Positions 8,863-18,763 are shown, counted from the first letter of the stretch. The stretch is 64,000 nucleotides of DNA from Xanthomonas albilineans (GCF_002939705.1 NZ_MDCB01000003.1:124001-188000); one strand, 5' to 3'. The notes: generated by a model not told the origin, from the sequence alone. Numbers and translations are program-made.

Positions 8863-11342
8863 ACCTGCTGCGCCATGCCACACGCGCCCTACGTCGCGAG
8901 TTGTTCGCCGGCGACCTGCTGACCGTGTTCGCCGCCCTGGTGTTGGGGGTAGCGGTGATGACCGCAGTCGGCACACTGGTCGACCGCGTCACCCTGGCAC
9001 TGACCGCAAGCGCGGCGGAGGTGATCGGCGGCGATCTCGGGGTCAGCGGACGCCAGGACATTCCCGCCGCTTTCGCCCAGGAGGCGCAGCGCCGTGGCCT
9101 GCGTAGCACCCGGGTGGTCAGCTTCCCGAGCGTGCTGTTCCATGGCGACGCCAGCCAGATGGCCACCATCAAGGCAGTGAGCGACGGTTATCCCTTGCGC
9201 GGGGAACTGCGGGTGGCGCGCGAGCGCGCCAGTACCGATAGCGAAACCGCCGGACCGCCTCCGCGCGGCCAGGCCTATGCAGATCCGCGCCTGCTCGATG
9301 CACTGGGCCTGCGGCTCGGGGATGCGCTGGAATTGGGTGCCGGCAGCGTGCGCGTCACCCGGGTTTTGCGCGCCGAACCGGACGCTTCCGGCGAGTTGAT
9401 GCAACTGTCGCCGCCACTGCTGGTGAACCGTGCCGACATCGATGCCACCGGCCTACTCGGCCCCGGCAGCCGCGCCTCCTACCGGTTGATGTTCATCGGC
9501 CCTGCGAAGGAGATCGCCGCCCTGCGTGCATGGCTGGCACCGCGCGCCAAGGCATTGCGCCTGATCGGGATCGAAGACAGCCAGCGCGGCATACGCGGCA
9601 CCTTCGACCGCGCCGGACGCTTCCTGGCGCTAACGGCATTGCTGGCGGTGCTATTGGCCGGCGTCGCCACGGCGCTGGCCGCCAACCGTTTCGCGCTGCA
9701 GCGCATCGACAGCGTGGCGATACTCCGCTGCCTGGGCGCGCGCCAGCGCGACATTCTCGGCGCATTGGCACTGCAATTGCTGCTGCTGGCGATTCCGGCC
9801 TGCGCGCTCGGCGTGGGTCTGGGCATGCTGACACAACTCGGTTTGGTCGCAGCACTGGGCAACCTGATCCCCGACCGGCTGCCGCTGCCGCACGCGGCAC
9901 CGGCACTGAGCGGCGCCGGCATCGGCCTGTTGCTATTGCTCGGCTTCGGCCTGCCGCCGCTGTTGCGCTTACGCGGCGTGCCGCCGATGCGCGTGCTCAA
10001 CCGTAGCTTCGCCGCCCTGCCGCCAACCTCGCTGCTGGTCTATAGCGCCGCCCTGGTCGCCACCGTGGTGCTGGCGGTCTACGCCACCGGCGACGGCGCG
10101 CTGGCGGCATGGGTCCTGGGCGGACTGAGCCTGTTGGCGACGCTCGCTGCCTTGCTCGGCAGCGTGCTGCTGGCGTTACTGCGGCGATTGCAGTCGCGCC
10201 TGCGTGGTCCCTGGAAACTGGGCCTGGCAGCGCTGACCCGACGCCGCGCATTGAGCGTGGTGCAATTGGTGGGCCTGTCGCTGTCGTTGTGCGCCTTGCT
10301 GTTGCTGGCGGTGATCGGACCCGGCCTGCTCGGACAATGGCGTGAGCGCTTGCCAGCGAACACACCGAATTATTTCCTGATGAACATCCAGCCCGAACAA
10401 GCTGGGCCAGTACTCGCCACCTTGCGTGGACTCGGCATCGCCGATCCGACGGCGGAGCCATTGAGCACCGGCAAACTGGTGGCGATCAACGGCAAGCCAC
10501 CACGACGCCACACGCAAGGGCCAGACGACGACGGCGATACCGCCGACCGTCCGATCAACTTCTCCTGGCGACACCAGTTCCCACCCGCCAACCGTTTGTT
10601 GTCAGGCCGCTTTTGGAGCGCGAGCAGCACTGCGGCCGAGGCATCGGTGGAAGAAGCCTGGGCGCGGCGCTACGACCTGCGACTCGGCGATCGCATCACC
10701 TTGTTGCTCGGCGAGCAGCAGCGCAGCTTCACGGTGACCAGCGTGCGCAAGGCCGACTGGGATTCGTTCCGAGCCAACTTCTTCCTGCTGCTCAACGCCG
10801 GTGCGGTGCAGGATGCGCCGTACAACCTGATCTGCGCGTTCCATCTGCCACGCACCTCCGCAGTCAAACTGAGCATCCTCAGCCGCACATACCCGAACGT
10901 GTCGTTACTGGACATCGATGCAATCCTGCAACGGGTGCGGGAAGTCATCGATCGCGTGGCGCAGGCCGTGCAAGTGGTCATGGGTTTCAGCCTGCTGGCT
11001 GGCACCTTGGTGCTGCTGTCAGCATTGCAAGCGACCGCTGGCGAGCGCCGCTACGACAGCGCGGTATTGCGCACGCTGGGTGCACGCCGTGGGCAACTGC
11101 GCGGCGCGGTCCTGGTGGAATTCGGTGCACTCGGCCTGATCGCCGCGCTCCTGGCGGTCGGCGCGGCGGCGATCATCGGCGTGGTGGTCGCCCGGCAAGC
11201 CTTCGAGCTGACCCTGACGCCGCCATGGCCAGCACTGCTGCTTGGCGGCCTCGGCGGTGTGGCATTGAGCCTGCTCGCCGGCTGGTCGGGGACGTGGCGC
11301 ATCTTGCGCACGCCGCCGGCGTTGGCACTACGCGAGCAGTGA
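8859..11342 (+). CDS. FtsX-family ABC permease (YbbP-like)
   Basis: An 827-residue permease partner of the preceding ATPase (ATGA overlap). One N-terminal helix precedes a large periplasmic domain, followed by membrane helices near residues 255-355, a second central group, another extracytoplasmic domain and a C-terminal FtsX domain (GFSLLAGTLVLLSALQATAGERRYDSAVLRTLGA). Two FtsX domains in one chain match the YbbP family, expected to extrude or mechanically transmit something at the inner membrane. The substrate is unknown. It converges on the DUF6607 gene. Confidence 0.9.
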   Translation: MNLLRHATRALRRELFAGDLLTVFAALVLGVAVMTAVGTLVDRVTLALTASAAEVIGGDLGVSGRQDIPAAFAQEAQRRGLRSTRVVSFPSVLFHGDASQMATIKAVSDGYPLRGELRVARERASTDSETAGPPPRGQAYADPRLLDALGLRLGDALELGAGSVRVTRVLRAEPDASGELMQLSPPLLVNRADIDATGLLGPGSRASYRLMFIGPAKEIAALRAWLAPRAKALRLIGIEDSQRGIRGTFDRAGRFLALTALLAVLLAGVATALAANRFALQRIDSVAILRCLGARQRDILGALALQLLLLAIPACALGVGLGMLTQLGLVAALGNLIPDRLPLPHAAPALSGAGIGLLLLLGFGLPPLLRLRGVPPMRVLNRSFAALPPTSLLVYSAALVATVVLAVYATGDGALAAWVLGGLSLLATLAALLGSVLLALLRRLQSRLRGPWKLGLAALTRRRALSVVQLVGLSLSLCALLLLAVIGPGLLGQWRERLPANTPNYFLMNIQPEQAGPVLATLRGLGIADPTAEPLSTGKLVAINGKPPRRHTQGPDDDGDTADRPINFSWRHQFPPANRLLSGRFWSASSTAAEASVEEAWARRYDLRLGDRITLLLGEQQRSFTVTSVRKADWDSFRANFFLLLNAGAVQDAPYNLICAFHLPRTSAVKLSILSRTYPNVSLLDIDAILQRVREVIDRVAQAVQVVMGFSLLAGTLVLLSALQATAGERRYDSAVLRTLGARRGQLRGAVLVEFGALGLIAALLAVGAAAIIGVVVARQAFELTLTPPWPALLLGGLGGVALSLLAGWSGTWRILRTPPALALREQ

Positions 11343-11387
11343 ACGCGACCGGCGCCGACACCGTGGGCGCTGACGCCGGGTGTGCGC

Positions 11388-12323
11388 TCAGCGCGTGGTC
11401 GGCGCGGGTTCCACCCATTGCGCGAACACCGCATCGATCTGCGCATCGGTCACCGGTTTGCCCTGCTGCACGGTCTCGGCCTGCGCGAACAGCGGCACGA
11501 TCATCGCCATGCCATCGCGCCCGGTTTTCAGATGCACGCCGGGCCCGGTGCCGAGCCATTTGTCCCAACGCGCGCGCACCCTGGCCCAGTAGTCCCGCGT
11601 CGCCTTCCAGTAGGCATAGGCCGGCGCGAAATCGACGTCCTTTGTCTTGACGTAATCATTGAAGCCAAACTCGCGCGCAATGTCGTGCTGGCTTCCGTCC
11701 GGCATGCGCCTGACTTTGGTGTTGAACTGTTCGTGGGTCCAGCCAGCCGGGGTCAGCGTGTGACGGTTGACCACCATCAGCGCACTGTAGTCGCTGCGTT
11801 TGGTGTATTCGCGGCGCGGCAAGGGGCGCCAACTCAGATCGCTGGTCCAGGTCGGATGGCCGTCTGCATAGTCCCAGCGCCCGGTGCCGCAGTAGCGTGG
11901 CGCATCGCTGACCTCGTACACGCACTGGGTCCACGCACCGCGCGTCGCCGCTGCGGCGAGTGGGCGCACCTGCCAAGTCTGCTCGGCGCTGAATTCGAAG
12001 CGCTGCGACGCTTCGTAGATCCATTCCTGGCGCCAGTGCTTGGTCACGTGACCGCTCTTGGTGTCTACCAGCAGATGTTGCAATACCACCTTGCGCGGGC
12101 TGTCCTCGACCACGACCACCAGTTCGTCGCCACCGCTGCGCTGCGGCGGCGCGCGCTTGTAACCGGGTTGCAGCAACACTGTCTCGTCGAAGGCAAAATT
12201 TACTGTGTATTCGCCCTGCATCGCCAGGATGCAGGCACGGTCGCGCACCGGCGCGGCGTCCTCGGCGTGGGCGGGAACGGTGCTGACAAGCAGCAGGAGC
12301 GGGAGCGGATACGTTGCGTTCAT
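11388..12323 (-). CDS. Secreted DUF6607-family protein of the haem-uptake locus
   Basis: A 311-residue exported protein with a signal peptide (MNATYPLPLLLLVSTVPAHA). By family knowledge it resembles DUF6607 proteins, which recur next to TonB-dependent haem receptors and HemP in Xanthomonadales; function is not established. Trp- and Tyr-rich segments (HWRQEWIYEA, RYCGTGRWDYADGHPTW) and paired cysteines are visible, but no catalytic motif. It follows the receptor gene by about 100 bases on the same strand, so it is probably part of the same iron-regulated unit. Confidence 0.8.
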   Translation of the reverse strand: MNATYPLPLLLLVSTVPAHAEDAAPVRDRACILAMQGEYTVNFAFDETVLLQPGYKRAPPQRSGGDELVVVVEDSPRKVVLQHLLVDTKSGHVTKHWRQEWIYEASQRFEFSAEQTWQVRPLAAAATRGAWTQCVYEVSDAPRYCGTGRWDYADGHPTWTSDLSWRPLPRREYTKRSDYSALMVVNRHTLTPAGWTHEQFNTKVRRMPDGSQHDIAREFGFNDYVKTKDVDFAPAYAYWKATRDYWARVRARWDKWLGTGPGVHLKTGRDGMAMIVPLFAQAETVQQGKPVTDAQIDAVFAQWVEPAPTTR

Positions 12324-12424
12324 CGTATGGTGTGTGGTCGGGTCGTGGTGGAGGAAGAGAAAACGCGCCGGTCACAGGCGCAGCCGCTGCCAGTGCCAGG
12401 GAACGAGGCCGTATGCATCCCCCG

Positions 12425-14623
12425 CTACCAATCCAACGCTAGGCTGATCGACAGGTTGCGCCCGGCCCCGGTGTAACGATCCAGCACGGTGCTGTTAGCC
12501 AACGTTGCGCTGGGCAGCATGTCCCAGTCGATGTAGCGGCGATCCGTCACGTTGAACACGCCGACATTGAGCCGCGCGCCGGGCGTGATGGCCCAGTGCG
12601 CGAGCAAGTCCAGCGTCGCGTAGCCTGACGGCGTGTAGTAGGTCGGCGACTGCGGCCGGTGCTTCTTCGCCACAACAGTGCCGACAAGTTGCGCGCCCCA
12701 AGCATCGCGCTCGTACGCCAACCCAAGCACGCCGCGCAGCGGCTCCACCGAGTTGAGCGGCGCGTCGTCGGTCTTGTTGTCGCCGCGTGCATAGGCGGCG
12801 CTGGCACGCAGCGACCAGCCAACCCAGCGCGGATCGAAAGCGCCGGCATCGATCCCGGCCTTGGCTTCCACACCGTCGATTGCGACGCGATCAACATTGC
12901 GCGACTGGTACAACATCAGGCCATCGGCATTAAAGCCGACGAAACTGTATGACTGGATAAAGTTGCGATAGTCGTTGCGATAGCCGCTCAGACCGAAATA
13001 GCCGACATCGCTGACATAACGCACGCCCAGTTCGATGCCCTTGCTCGTCTCCGGCTTCAGGTCCGGATTGGCGATCGCGGTATAACCGACCATCAGATTA
13101 GTGAAGCCGATATTGACATCGTTATAGGGCGGTGCACGAAAGCCATGCGCGTAATCGGCGAACACCGACCAGGCATCGTCCAGGCGCCAGACTGCACCGA
13201 GCTTAGGCGAGACGTTGGTTGTACCTATTTTCTTCACCGCCACTGCGGGATTACCGGTCGCGAAGATCGTATCCATCTGTGGTGAAAGCCGATAATAGTC
13301 CGCGCGCAGCGCCGGAATCAGACTGAAACGGCCATCGGCCAGACGCATTTCATCCTGCATGTAGGCGCCGGCCTTGAGCGTCGTGGTCATCGGGAAATCG
13401 CGCACAGGGAGCGTCTCTATGCCCACGGTCTTGCTGATGGCGCCGGTGCGCAAGTTCTGCGTCTGGCCGTCGCGCTCTTCGCGCGTATCGGTCTGCAACA
13501 GGTCGATGCCGTAGCTGATGTCGTGCACAATGCTGCCGCGATCCACCTGCTTGTGCAGGTTGGCCTGCAGCCCGGACATGCGCTGATCGAAATCGTGTTG
13601 CATGTGCCGCAGCGTACCGTTGCTGCGGTGTTCGTCGGTGCGCTGCAGGCTCCGGCTGTCCTGGCGATACAACTGCCACTGCAGATCGTCGACGAACGCG
13701 CGATCGAGCTGTTCGGCCTCGTGGGCCAGCGACACCCGCACGCGGGTCTGGTGATCGCGTCCGCGTTGGGACAGGATGTTGGCACCGACATTGCTCAGCG
13801 CATCGATCCGCGCATTGTCCTCGTTGGCGTCCACGGTCAGCTTGAACCGCTGATTGGCGCTGGGCCTATACACCAGTTTGCCGAGCAGACTGCGGCCGTC
13901 GCGATCGAGCGGATTGGGCGCGGTGCGCGCGGCGCCAATGCTGCGATTGCCGCCCTGATTCTCGCTTTCCTGGCCCTGGCGGTGGCTGACTGTGACCAGG
14001 CCGCTCCAGCGCTCACCGCCTTCGGCAAGCAACGCGCTGGCGAAGACCCCCTTCCACTCGCTTTCGTAACCGGATTTCAGCCAAACGTCGTGATCCTTGT
14101 CCGCTGCCAGGTAGTCGGCCGGATCCTTGGTGACGTAGGCGACCACGCCGCCGAGCGCATCCGAACCATACAACGCGCTGGCCGGGCCACGCACGATCTC
14201 CACCCGCTTGAGCATCTCCATGTCCACGCCATTGCGGTTGGCGTTGAGATAACTGCCGAAGCTGAAGCTGTCCGAGACCGGGACGCCGTCGGTCAGGATC
14301 AACACCCGATTTCCATCCAGGCCACGAATGCGGATGCCGCCGATGCCGCTGAAGCGACCACTGTTGACGGTCGCGGACACGCCCGGGGTGTAACGCAGCA
14401 GATCCTTCAGGTCATGCACCATTGTCTGGTCCATTTGCTCGCGGTCGATCACATCGATGCTGCCCGGCACGTCCACGATCGCGCGCTGGGTGCGCGTGGC
14501 CGTGACTTGCAGGCGGTCCAAGTCGCGCGGGGTCGCATTCACCGCGGCGGAATCGGAAGCGGCGTGCGCATCGCCATTGAGAGCCAGCCATAGCGCGCTG
14601 GTTAGCGCAACGGTACGGAACAT
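12425..14623 (-). CDS. TonB-dependent outer-membrane receptor, haem type
   Basis: Outer-membrane receptor of 732 residues. Start ATG 14623 (MFRTVALTSALWLALNGDAHA) gives a signal peptide; an upstream in-frame ATG adds 11 residues. A TonB-box-like stretch precedes RLQVTATRTQ, then the plug domain (IRGLDGNRVLILTDGVPVSD; VEIVRGPASALYGSDALGG), and the barrel ends in LSISLALDW. It carries the FRAP and NPDL boxes of haem/haemoglobin receptors (GFRAPPYND ... IANPDLKPETSKG). The histidine often found between these boxes in HemR-type receptors is absent. The haem assignment rests on these boxes plus hemP next door. Confidence 0.88.
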   Translation of the reverse strand: MFRTVALTSALWLALNGDAHAASDSAAVNATPRDLDRLQVTATRTQRAIVDVPGSIDVIDREQMDQTMVHDLKDLLRYTPGVSATVNSGRFSGIGGIRIRGLDGNRVLILTDGVPVSDSFSFGSYLNANRNGVDMEMLKRVEIVRGPASALYGSDALGGVVAYVTKDPADYLAADKDHDVWLKSGYESEWKGVFASALLAEGGERWSGLVTVSHRQGQESENQGGNRSIGAARTAPNPLDRDGRSLLGKLVYRPSANQRFKLTVDANEDNARIDALSNVGANILSQRGRDHQTRVRVSLAHEAEQLDRAFVDDLQWQLYRQDSRSLQRTDEHRSNGTLRHMQHDFDQRMSGLQANLHKQVDRGSIVHDISYGIDLLQTDTREERDGQTQNLRTGAISKTVGIETLPVRDFPMTTTLKAGAYMQDEMRLADGRFSLIPALRADYYRLSPQMDTIFATGNPAVAVKKIGTTNVSPKLGAVWRLDDAWSVFADYAHGFRAPPYNDVNIGFTNLMVGYTAIANPDLKPETSKGIELGVRYVSDVGYFGLSGYRNDYRNFIQSYSFVGFNADGLMLYQSRNVDRVAIDGVEAKAGIDAGAFDPRWVGWSLRASAAYARGDNKTDDAPLNSVEPLRGVLGLAYERDAWGAQLVGTVVAKKHRPQSPTYYTPSGYATLDLLAHWAITPGARLNVGVFNVTDRRYIDWDMLPSATLANSTVLDRYTGAGRNLSISLALDW

Positions 14624-14764
14624 GACGTCATCGGTTTCGCAAAGGGCTTGCGCCAACGCGGCACAAGGCCGCGCGGTGCAACGTAGAGAGGAGGAGAGGA
14701 AGATCGCGGCTGCGTAGCCGACGCGATGGACGCAGAGAAGACGTCCAACGCAGCCGGACGGACA

Positions 14765-14965
14765 TCACTTGGTCAGAATGAGTTTGTCGTTACTGGTATG
14801 ACGCAGGCGATAGATGCGGTCGCCGTGCTGGATCAGCACTTCACGGCGGCCGTTGAGCAGCGACTGGCTCGTGACAGGTGCGTCGACTGGCATCGCGCGC
14901 GACAGCACACGTTCGGGCAGGCTCAGGATCTCGGGACGACGTAGCAAAACGGGTTGGGCGGTCAT
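14765..14965 (-). CDS. hemP: Haemin uptake protein HemP
   Basis: A 66-residue protein ending in the HemP consensus: SQSLLNGRREVLIQHGDRIYRLR followed by LILTK. HemP proteins are small cytoplasmic factors; in beta-proteobacteria they act as activators of haem-receptor genes. Start ATG 14965 (MTAQPVLLRR) is favoured by GGAG 9 bases upstream; an earlier in-frame ATG has no such site. It leads the haem locus and lies just downstream of a Fur box. Confidence 0.88.
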   Translation of the reverse strand: MTAQPVLLRRPEILSLPERVLSRAMPVDAPVTSQSLLNGRREVLIQHGDRIYRLRHTSNDKLILTK

Positions 14966-14995
14966 AGTCGAACTCCTTCCAAAGGGTCGATCCAA

Positions 14996-15010
14996 TGATA
15001 ATGATTCTCA
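14996..15010 (-). promoter_or_regulatory. Fur box before hemP
   Basis: TGATAATGATTCTCA matches the 7-1-7 Fur operator TGATAATGATTATCA at 14 of 15 positions. It sits about 30 bases upstream of the hemP start in AT-rich DNA, where the promoter is expected. This predicts iron repression of hemP, the receptor and possibly the DUF6607 gene. Confidence 0.8.
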
Positions 15011-15114
15011 GTTGCTAATCAAGATCCATCCTCATTAAAATAATTCAAATTAAAAATCGAAATCTCAATTTTGAAAGTTAAAGCAAATTGAATCGCCAGC
15101 ATTCGCGCTCGGAC

Positions 15115-15135
15115 GGGCGCAAGGCGCCCCCCCCC
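15115..15135 (-). other. GC-rich hairpin with a nine-C run after the aldo/keto reductase
   Basis: GGGCGC-AAG-GCGCCC followed by more C residues (nine in a row, 15127-15135), just beyond the stop of the aldo/keto reductase gene. It may act as a weak terminator between that gene and the hemP promoter. The homopolymer lies outside coding sequence. Confidence 0.3.
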
Positions 15136-15145
15136 ATGCCCATGC

Positions 15146-16117
15146 TCACTCCAGGGCAGCCTCGACCCTCTCCCACAACGCCGCATCCTCGCGTCCGGCC
15201 CAGTCCAGCGCACTGAAATTTTCCAGCAATTGCGCGACCCGGCTGGCGCCGAGGATCACCGTGGACACATGCGGGTGACGCAAACACCAGGCAATCGCCA
15301 ACACCGCCGGGGCCACGCCCTCGGCGGCGGCCAGCGCGGTGAAGGCGCGCGCGCGCGCGACCCGGCGCTGCGCCGGCGGTCCGATCACTTCCTGTTGCAA
15401 CCAAGCGTTGCGGTCCTGCCCCAGCCGCGAGGCCGGATCGATCCCATCGTTGTACTTGCCTGTCAGCAACCCCGAAGCCAACGGCGACCAGATCGTGGTG
15501 CCCAGACCGAGTTCGGCATAGAGCGGCGCGTACTCTTGCTCCACGCGCTGACGATGCAGCAGGTTGTACTGCGGCTGCTCCATCGACGGCGCGTGCAAGC
15601 CAAGCGCGCGCGCCACCTGCGCCGCTTCGCGGATGCGCTCGGCCGGCCATTCGGAGGTGCCCCAATACAACACCTTGCCCTGCCGGATCAACGCGTCCAT
15701 CGCGCGCACGGTTTCCTCAACCGGGGTGTCCAGATCGGGGCGGTGACAGTAGTACAGGTCCAGATAATCCACCCGCAGACGTTTGAGCGCGGCATGGCAG
15801 GCGTCAGTGATGTGCTTGCGCGATAAGCCGCGCTGAGTCGGACGCGGCGTCTCGACTGCACCGAAGTAGACCTTGCTGGACACACAGTAACCATCGCGGG
15901 GCAGGCGCAGGTCGGCGATCACATCACCCATCACCTGTTCGGCGCGACCGTGCGCGTAAACCTCGGCGTTATCGAAAAAATTGACCCCGTGATCCCAGGC
16001 GGCGGCGATCAAATCGCGTGCTTCGTCGCGGCCTGCCTCTCCGCCGAAGTTAATCCAGGCACCGAACGACAGCGCCGACAGCTGCAACCCCGTACTACCA
16101 AGACGACGGTAAAGCAT
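15146..16117 (-). CDS. Aldo/keto reductase (Kv-beta / YghZ-like)
   Basis: NADPH-dependent oxidoreductase of 323 residues, closest in style to the potassium-channel beta-subunit subgroup. The catalytic tetrad can be followed: Asp and Tyr in FFDNAEVYAHG, Lys in SSKVYFG, His in YYCHRPD. Further family segments are GTSEWPAERI, the EQPQYNLLHR stretch and WSPLASGLLTGKYNDG. A strong AGGAGG lies 7 bases before the ATG. It is on the same strand as hemP but separated from it by the Fur-box promoter region. Substrate unknown. Confidence 0.92.
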   Translation of the reverse strand: MLYRRLGSTGLQLSALSFGAWINFGGEAGRDEARDLIAAAWDHGVNFFDNAEVYAHGRAEQVMGDVIADLRLPRDGYCVSSKVYFGAVETPRPTQRGLSRKHITDACHAALKRLRVDYLDLYYCHRPDLDTPVEETVRAMDALIRQGKVLYWGTSEWPAERIREAAQVARALGLHAPSMEQPQYNLLHRQRVEQEYAPLYAELGLGTTIWSPLASGLLTGKYNDGIDPASRLGQDRNAWLQQEVIGPPAQRRVARARAFTALAAAEGVAPAVLAIAWCLRHPHVSTVILGASRVAQLLENFSALDWAGREDAALWERVEAALE

Positions 16118-16310
16118 GGCAATTCCTCCTGCGATGTCGGCCCCTTATACGGCCGGTGGACGGTTGCACAGTCTAGAGCGATCGACATCGAAATGAGTGC
16201 CAAGCCAGTTGAAGCGCGTTGCGACAAGGCGTGCGCTGAAAACAACGCGCCTTGCCGCCTGTGCCACCCTGCACTAGGCTTCCCTCCTTTGTGCGGGCCA
16301 GGGGACGCAG

Positions 16311-17609
16311 ATGGTCGAGGGTTTGGGAAGGGTCGGCTTCGGCCTGTTCGGACTGGCGGTGCTGATCGGAATCACCTGGCTGTTCTCCAACAACCGCCAC
16401 GCGGTGGATTGGAAGCTGGTGACGACCGGTTTGATCCTGCAGATCGGCTTCGCTGCATTGGTGCTGCTAGTGCCCGGCGGGCGCGACGTGTTCGACTGGC
16501 TGGGCCGTGGATTCGTGAAGGTGCTGAGCTTCGTCAACGATGGCTCCAGCTTCATCTTCGGCACCCTGCTGGATAGCAAAACCTACGGCTTCATCTTCGC
16601 TTTCCAAGTGCTGCCGACCATCATCTTTTTCTCCGCGTTGATGGGCGTGCTGTACCACCTAGGCGTGATGCAGACGCTGGTCAGGCTGATGGCCTGGGCG
16701 ATCACCAACGTGATGCGCGTGTCCGGTGCAGAAACCACCAGCGTCTGCGCCAGCGTCTTCATCGGCCAGACCGAAGCGCCGCTGACGGTACGTCCGTACA
16801 TTGCGAAGATGACCGAATCGGAATTACTGACGATGATGATCGGCGGCATGGCGCACATCGCCGGCGGCGTGTTGGCCGCCTACGTGGGCATGCTCGGCGG
16901 CGGCGATCCGGTCGAGCAGGCGTTCTACGCCAAGCACCTGCTGGCGGCAAGCATCATGGCCGCGCCGGCCACCCTGGTCGTCGCCAAACTGCTGGTCCCG
17001 GAAACCGCGACGCCGCTGACCCACGGCACGGTCAAGATAGCGGTAGAGAAAACCACCAGTAACGTGATCGACGCCGCTGCCGCCGGTGCCGGCGACGGTT
17101 TGCGCCTGGCGCTGAACATCGGAGCGATGCTGCTGGCCTTCATCGCGTTGATCGCGCTAATCAATGCGCCGCTGACCTGGTTCGGCGACGTCACCGGGCT
17201 GGCCCGGACAATCGGCCACCCAACCGACCTATCCACCCTCTTCGGCTACGCGCTGGCACCCATTGCCTGGGTCATCGGCACCCCGTGGGCGGATGCGACC
17301 ACCGTCGGTTCGCTGATCGGGCAGAAGGTGGTCATCAACGAATTCGTGGCCTACACGCAATTGTCGAAGATCGTGACAGGCCAGATCCCCGGCATGCACC
17401 TAAGCGACGAAGGCCGGCTGATCGCCACCTACGCGCTGTGCGGATTCGCCAACTTCAGTTCCATTGCGATCCAGATCGGCGGCATCGGCGGCCTGGCCCC
17501 AGAACGCCGCCACGATCTGGCACGCTTCGGCCTGCGTGCCGTACTCGGCGGCTCGATTGCCACCTTCATGACCGCCACCATCGCCGGCGTGCTATCGCAC
17601 TTTGCCTGA
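16311..17609 (+). CDS. Concentrative nucleoside transporter (NupC / CNT family)
   Basis: Inner-membrane ion-coupled nucleoside importer of 432 residues, with about ten hydrophobic segments. CNT signatures are clear: a Nucleos_tra2_N-like start, the gate region FIGQTEAPLTVRPYI, and the C-terminal NEFVAYTQLS and CGFANFSSIAIQIGGIGGLAPERR. AGGGGA lies before the ATG. The kinase gene 57 bases downstream suggests uptake followed by phosphorylation of nucleosides or ribose. Confidence 0.93.
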   Translation: MVEGLGRVGFGLFGLAVLIGITWLFSNNRHAVDWKLVTTGLILQIGFAALVLLVPGGRDVFDWLGRGFVKVLSFVNDGSSFIFGTLLDSKTYGFIFAFQVLPTIIFFSALMGVLYHLGVMQTLVRLMAWAITNVMRVSGAETTSVCASVFIGQTEAPLTVRPYIAKMTESELLTMMIGGMAHIAGGVLAAYVGMLGGGDPVEQAFYAKHLLAASIMAAPATLVVAKLLVPETATPLTHGTVKIAVEKTTSNVIDAAAAGAGDGLRLALNIGAMLLAFIALIALINAPLTWFGDVTGLARTIGHPTDLSTLFGYALAPIAWVIGTPWADATTVGSLIGQKVVINEFVAYTQLSKIVTGQIPGMHLSDEGRLIATYALCGFANFSSIAIQIGGIGGLAPERRHDLARFGLRAVLGGSIATFMTATIAGVLSHFA

Positions 17610-17666
17610 GCCGGATCTACGCACCACTCCCCCGTTCTTTGTTCCAGTTCCAATCGAGAAACAGCC

Positions 17667-18626
17667 ATGTCTATGCGTTCGGTCATCGTCGTCGGTTCGT
17701 TCAATGTTGACCATGTGTGGCGCTGCGAAAGCCTGCCGGCGCCGGGCGCGACCATCACCGGGCACTACAGCACCGGCCCCGGCGGTAAAGGTTTCAACCA
17801 GGCAGTCGCCGCGGCCCGTGCCGGCGCGCACACCAGTTTCGTCTGCGCACTGGGCAATGACACCGGCGGTACAATGGCACGCGCACTGGCCGCGCAAGAC
17901 GGTATCGCCCTGGTCGCCGAGGTCAGCAGCGAACCGACCGGCACCGGCGGCATCTACGTCGATGGACACGGCCACAACACCATCGTCGTCGGCCCTGGCG
18001 CCAACGCCGCGCTGCGCCTGGACTTCGTACACGCACAGCGCGCGCTACTGGGATCGGCGCGGGTGCTGCTGGCGCAGTTGGAGTCGCCCATCGAGACCAT
18101 CGAAGGCACCATGGCCCTGGCGCGCGAGGCCGGTCTGACCACGGTACTCAACGCCGCACCGGCGAATGCACAGACCAGTATCGGCTTGCTCAATCTGGCC
18201 GACGTCCTCACCCCCAACGAAACCGAGTCCGCCGCCCTGCTCGCGCGCCACGTCGGCGAACGCGTGGACGCCGACGCCGTCGCCGCCACCGACGGCGGCA
18301 GCTTGCACGCACTGTGCCGCAAACTGCTGCCGGACGGCACCGTCGTGGTGACACTGGGTGCAGTCGGCGCCTTCATCTCACACCCCGAGGAACACCTGCG
18401 CGGCGACACCCAGGCCTATTACCGCATCGGTGCCGAGGCCGCGCATACCGTGGATACCACCGGCGCTGGTGACGCATTCAACGGTGCCCTCGCTGCCTCG
18501 TTGGCGCAGGTGTCGCAGGCCGCTTTCGCCACCCATGTGCGCTTCGCCAACCACTACGCGGCCCGCTCGACCGAGGCGGCGGGTGCCTGCGCATCCATGC
18601 CTCACATAACGCCGGACGTCGGCTGA
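17667..18626 (+). CDS. PfkB-family ribokinase-like sugar/nucleoside kinase
   Basis: A 319-residue PfkB-family kinase. N-terminal SFNVDHVWRCESLPAPGATI and the glycine pair region STGPGGKGFNQAVAAARAGA match signature 1; DTTGAGDAFNGALAASL is signature 2 with the catalytic Asp. The closest functional fit is ribokinase, but the adjacent nucleoside transporter allows an inosine/guanosine or other nucleoside kinase. Co-directional with the transporter at 57 bases. Confidence 0.88.
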   Translation: MSMRSVIVVGSFNVDHVWRCESLPAPGATITGHYSTGPGGKGFNQAVAAARAGAHTSFVCALGNDTGGTMARALAAQDGIALVAEVSSEPTGTGGIYVDGHGHNTIVVGPGANAALRLDFVHAQRALLGSARVLLAQLESPIETIEGTMALAREAGLTTVLNAAPANAQTSIGLLNLADVLTPNETESAALLARHVGERVDADAVAATDGGSLHALCRKLLPDGTVVVTLGAVGAFISHPEEHLRGDTQAYYRIGAEAAHTVDTTGAGDAFNGALAASLAQVSQAAFATHVRFANHYAARSTEAAGACASMPHITPDVG

Positions 18627-18730
18627 CCCGCCGCAGACGACCACTTCAACCAAGCAGCGAACAGCTGCGCAAGCAACTGGACGCGGCACTCGTCCCAGGA
18701 ACACCAAGGCTTCGCTGACTTCGAGGACAT

Positions 18731-18763
18731 GGCGCATCCACCTGGACGCATGCGGGATGCGCC
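18731..18763 (+). terminator. Hairpin after the nucleoside transporter-kinase pair
   Basis: GGCGCATCC (18731-18739) pairs perfectly with GGATGCGCC (18755-18763) over a 15-base loop, about 105 bases beyond the kinase stop. No T-run follows, so termination is plausible but not certain. Confidence 0.35.

Noticed and set aside
15127-15135. Run of nine C residues as a phase-variation tract
   Set aside because: It lies after the stop of the aldo/keto reductase and outside any promoter I can see, so slippage would not switch a gene.
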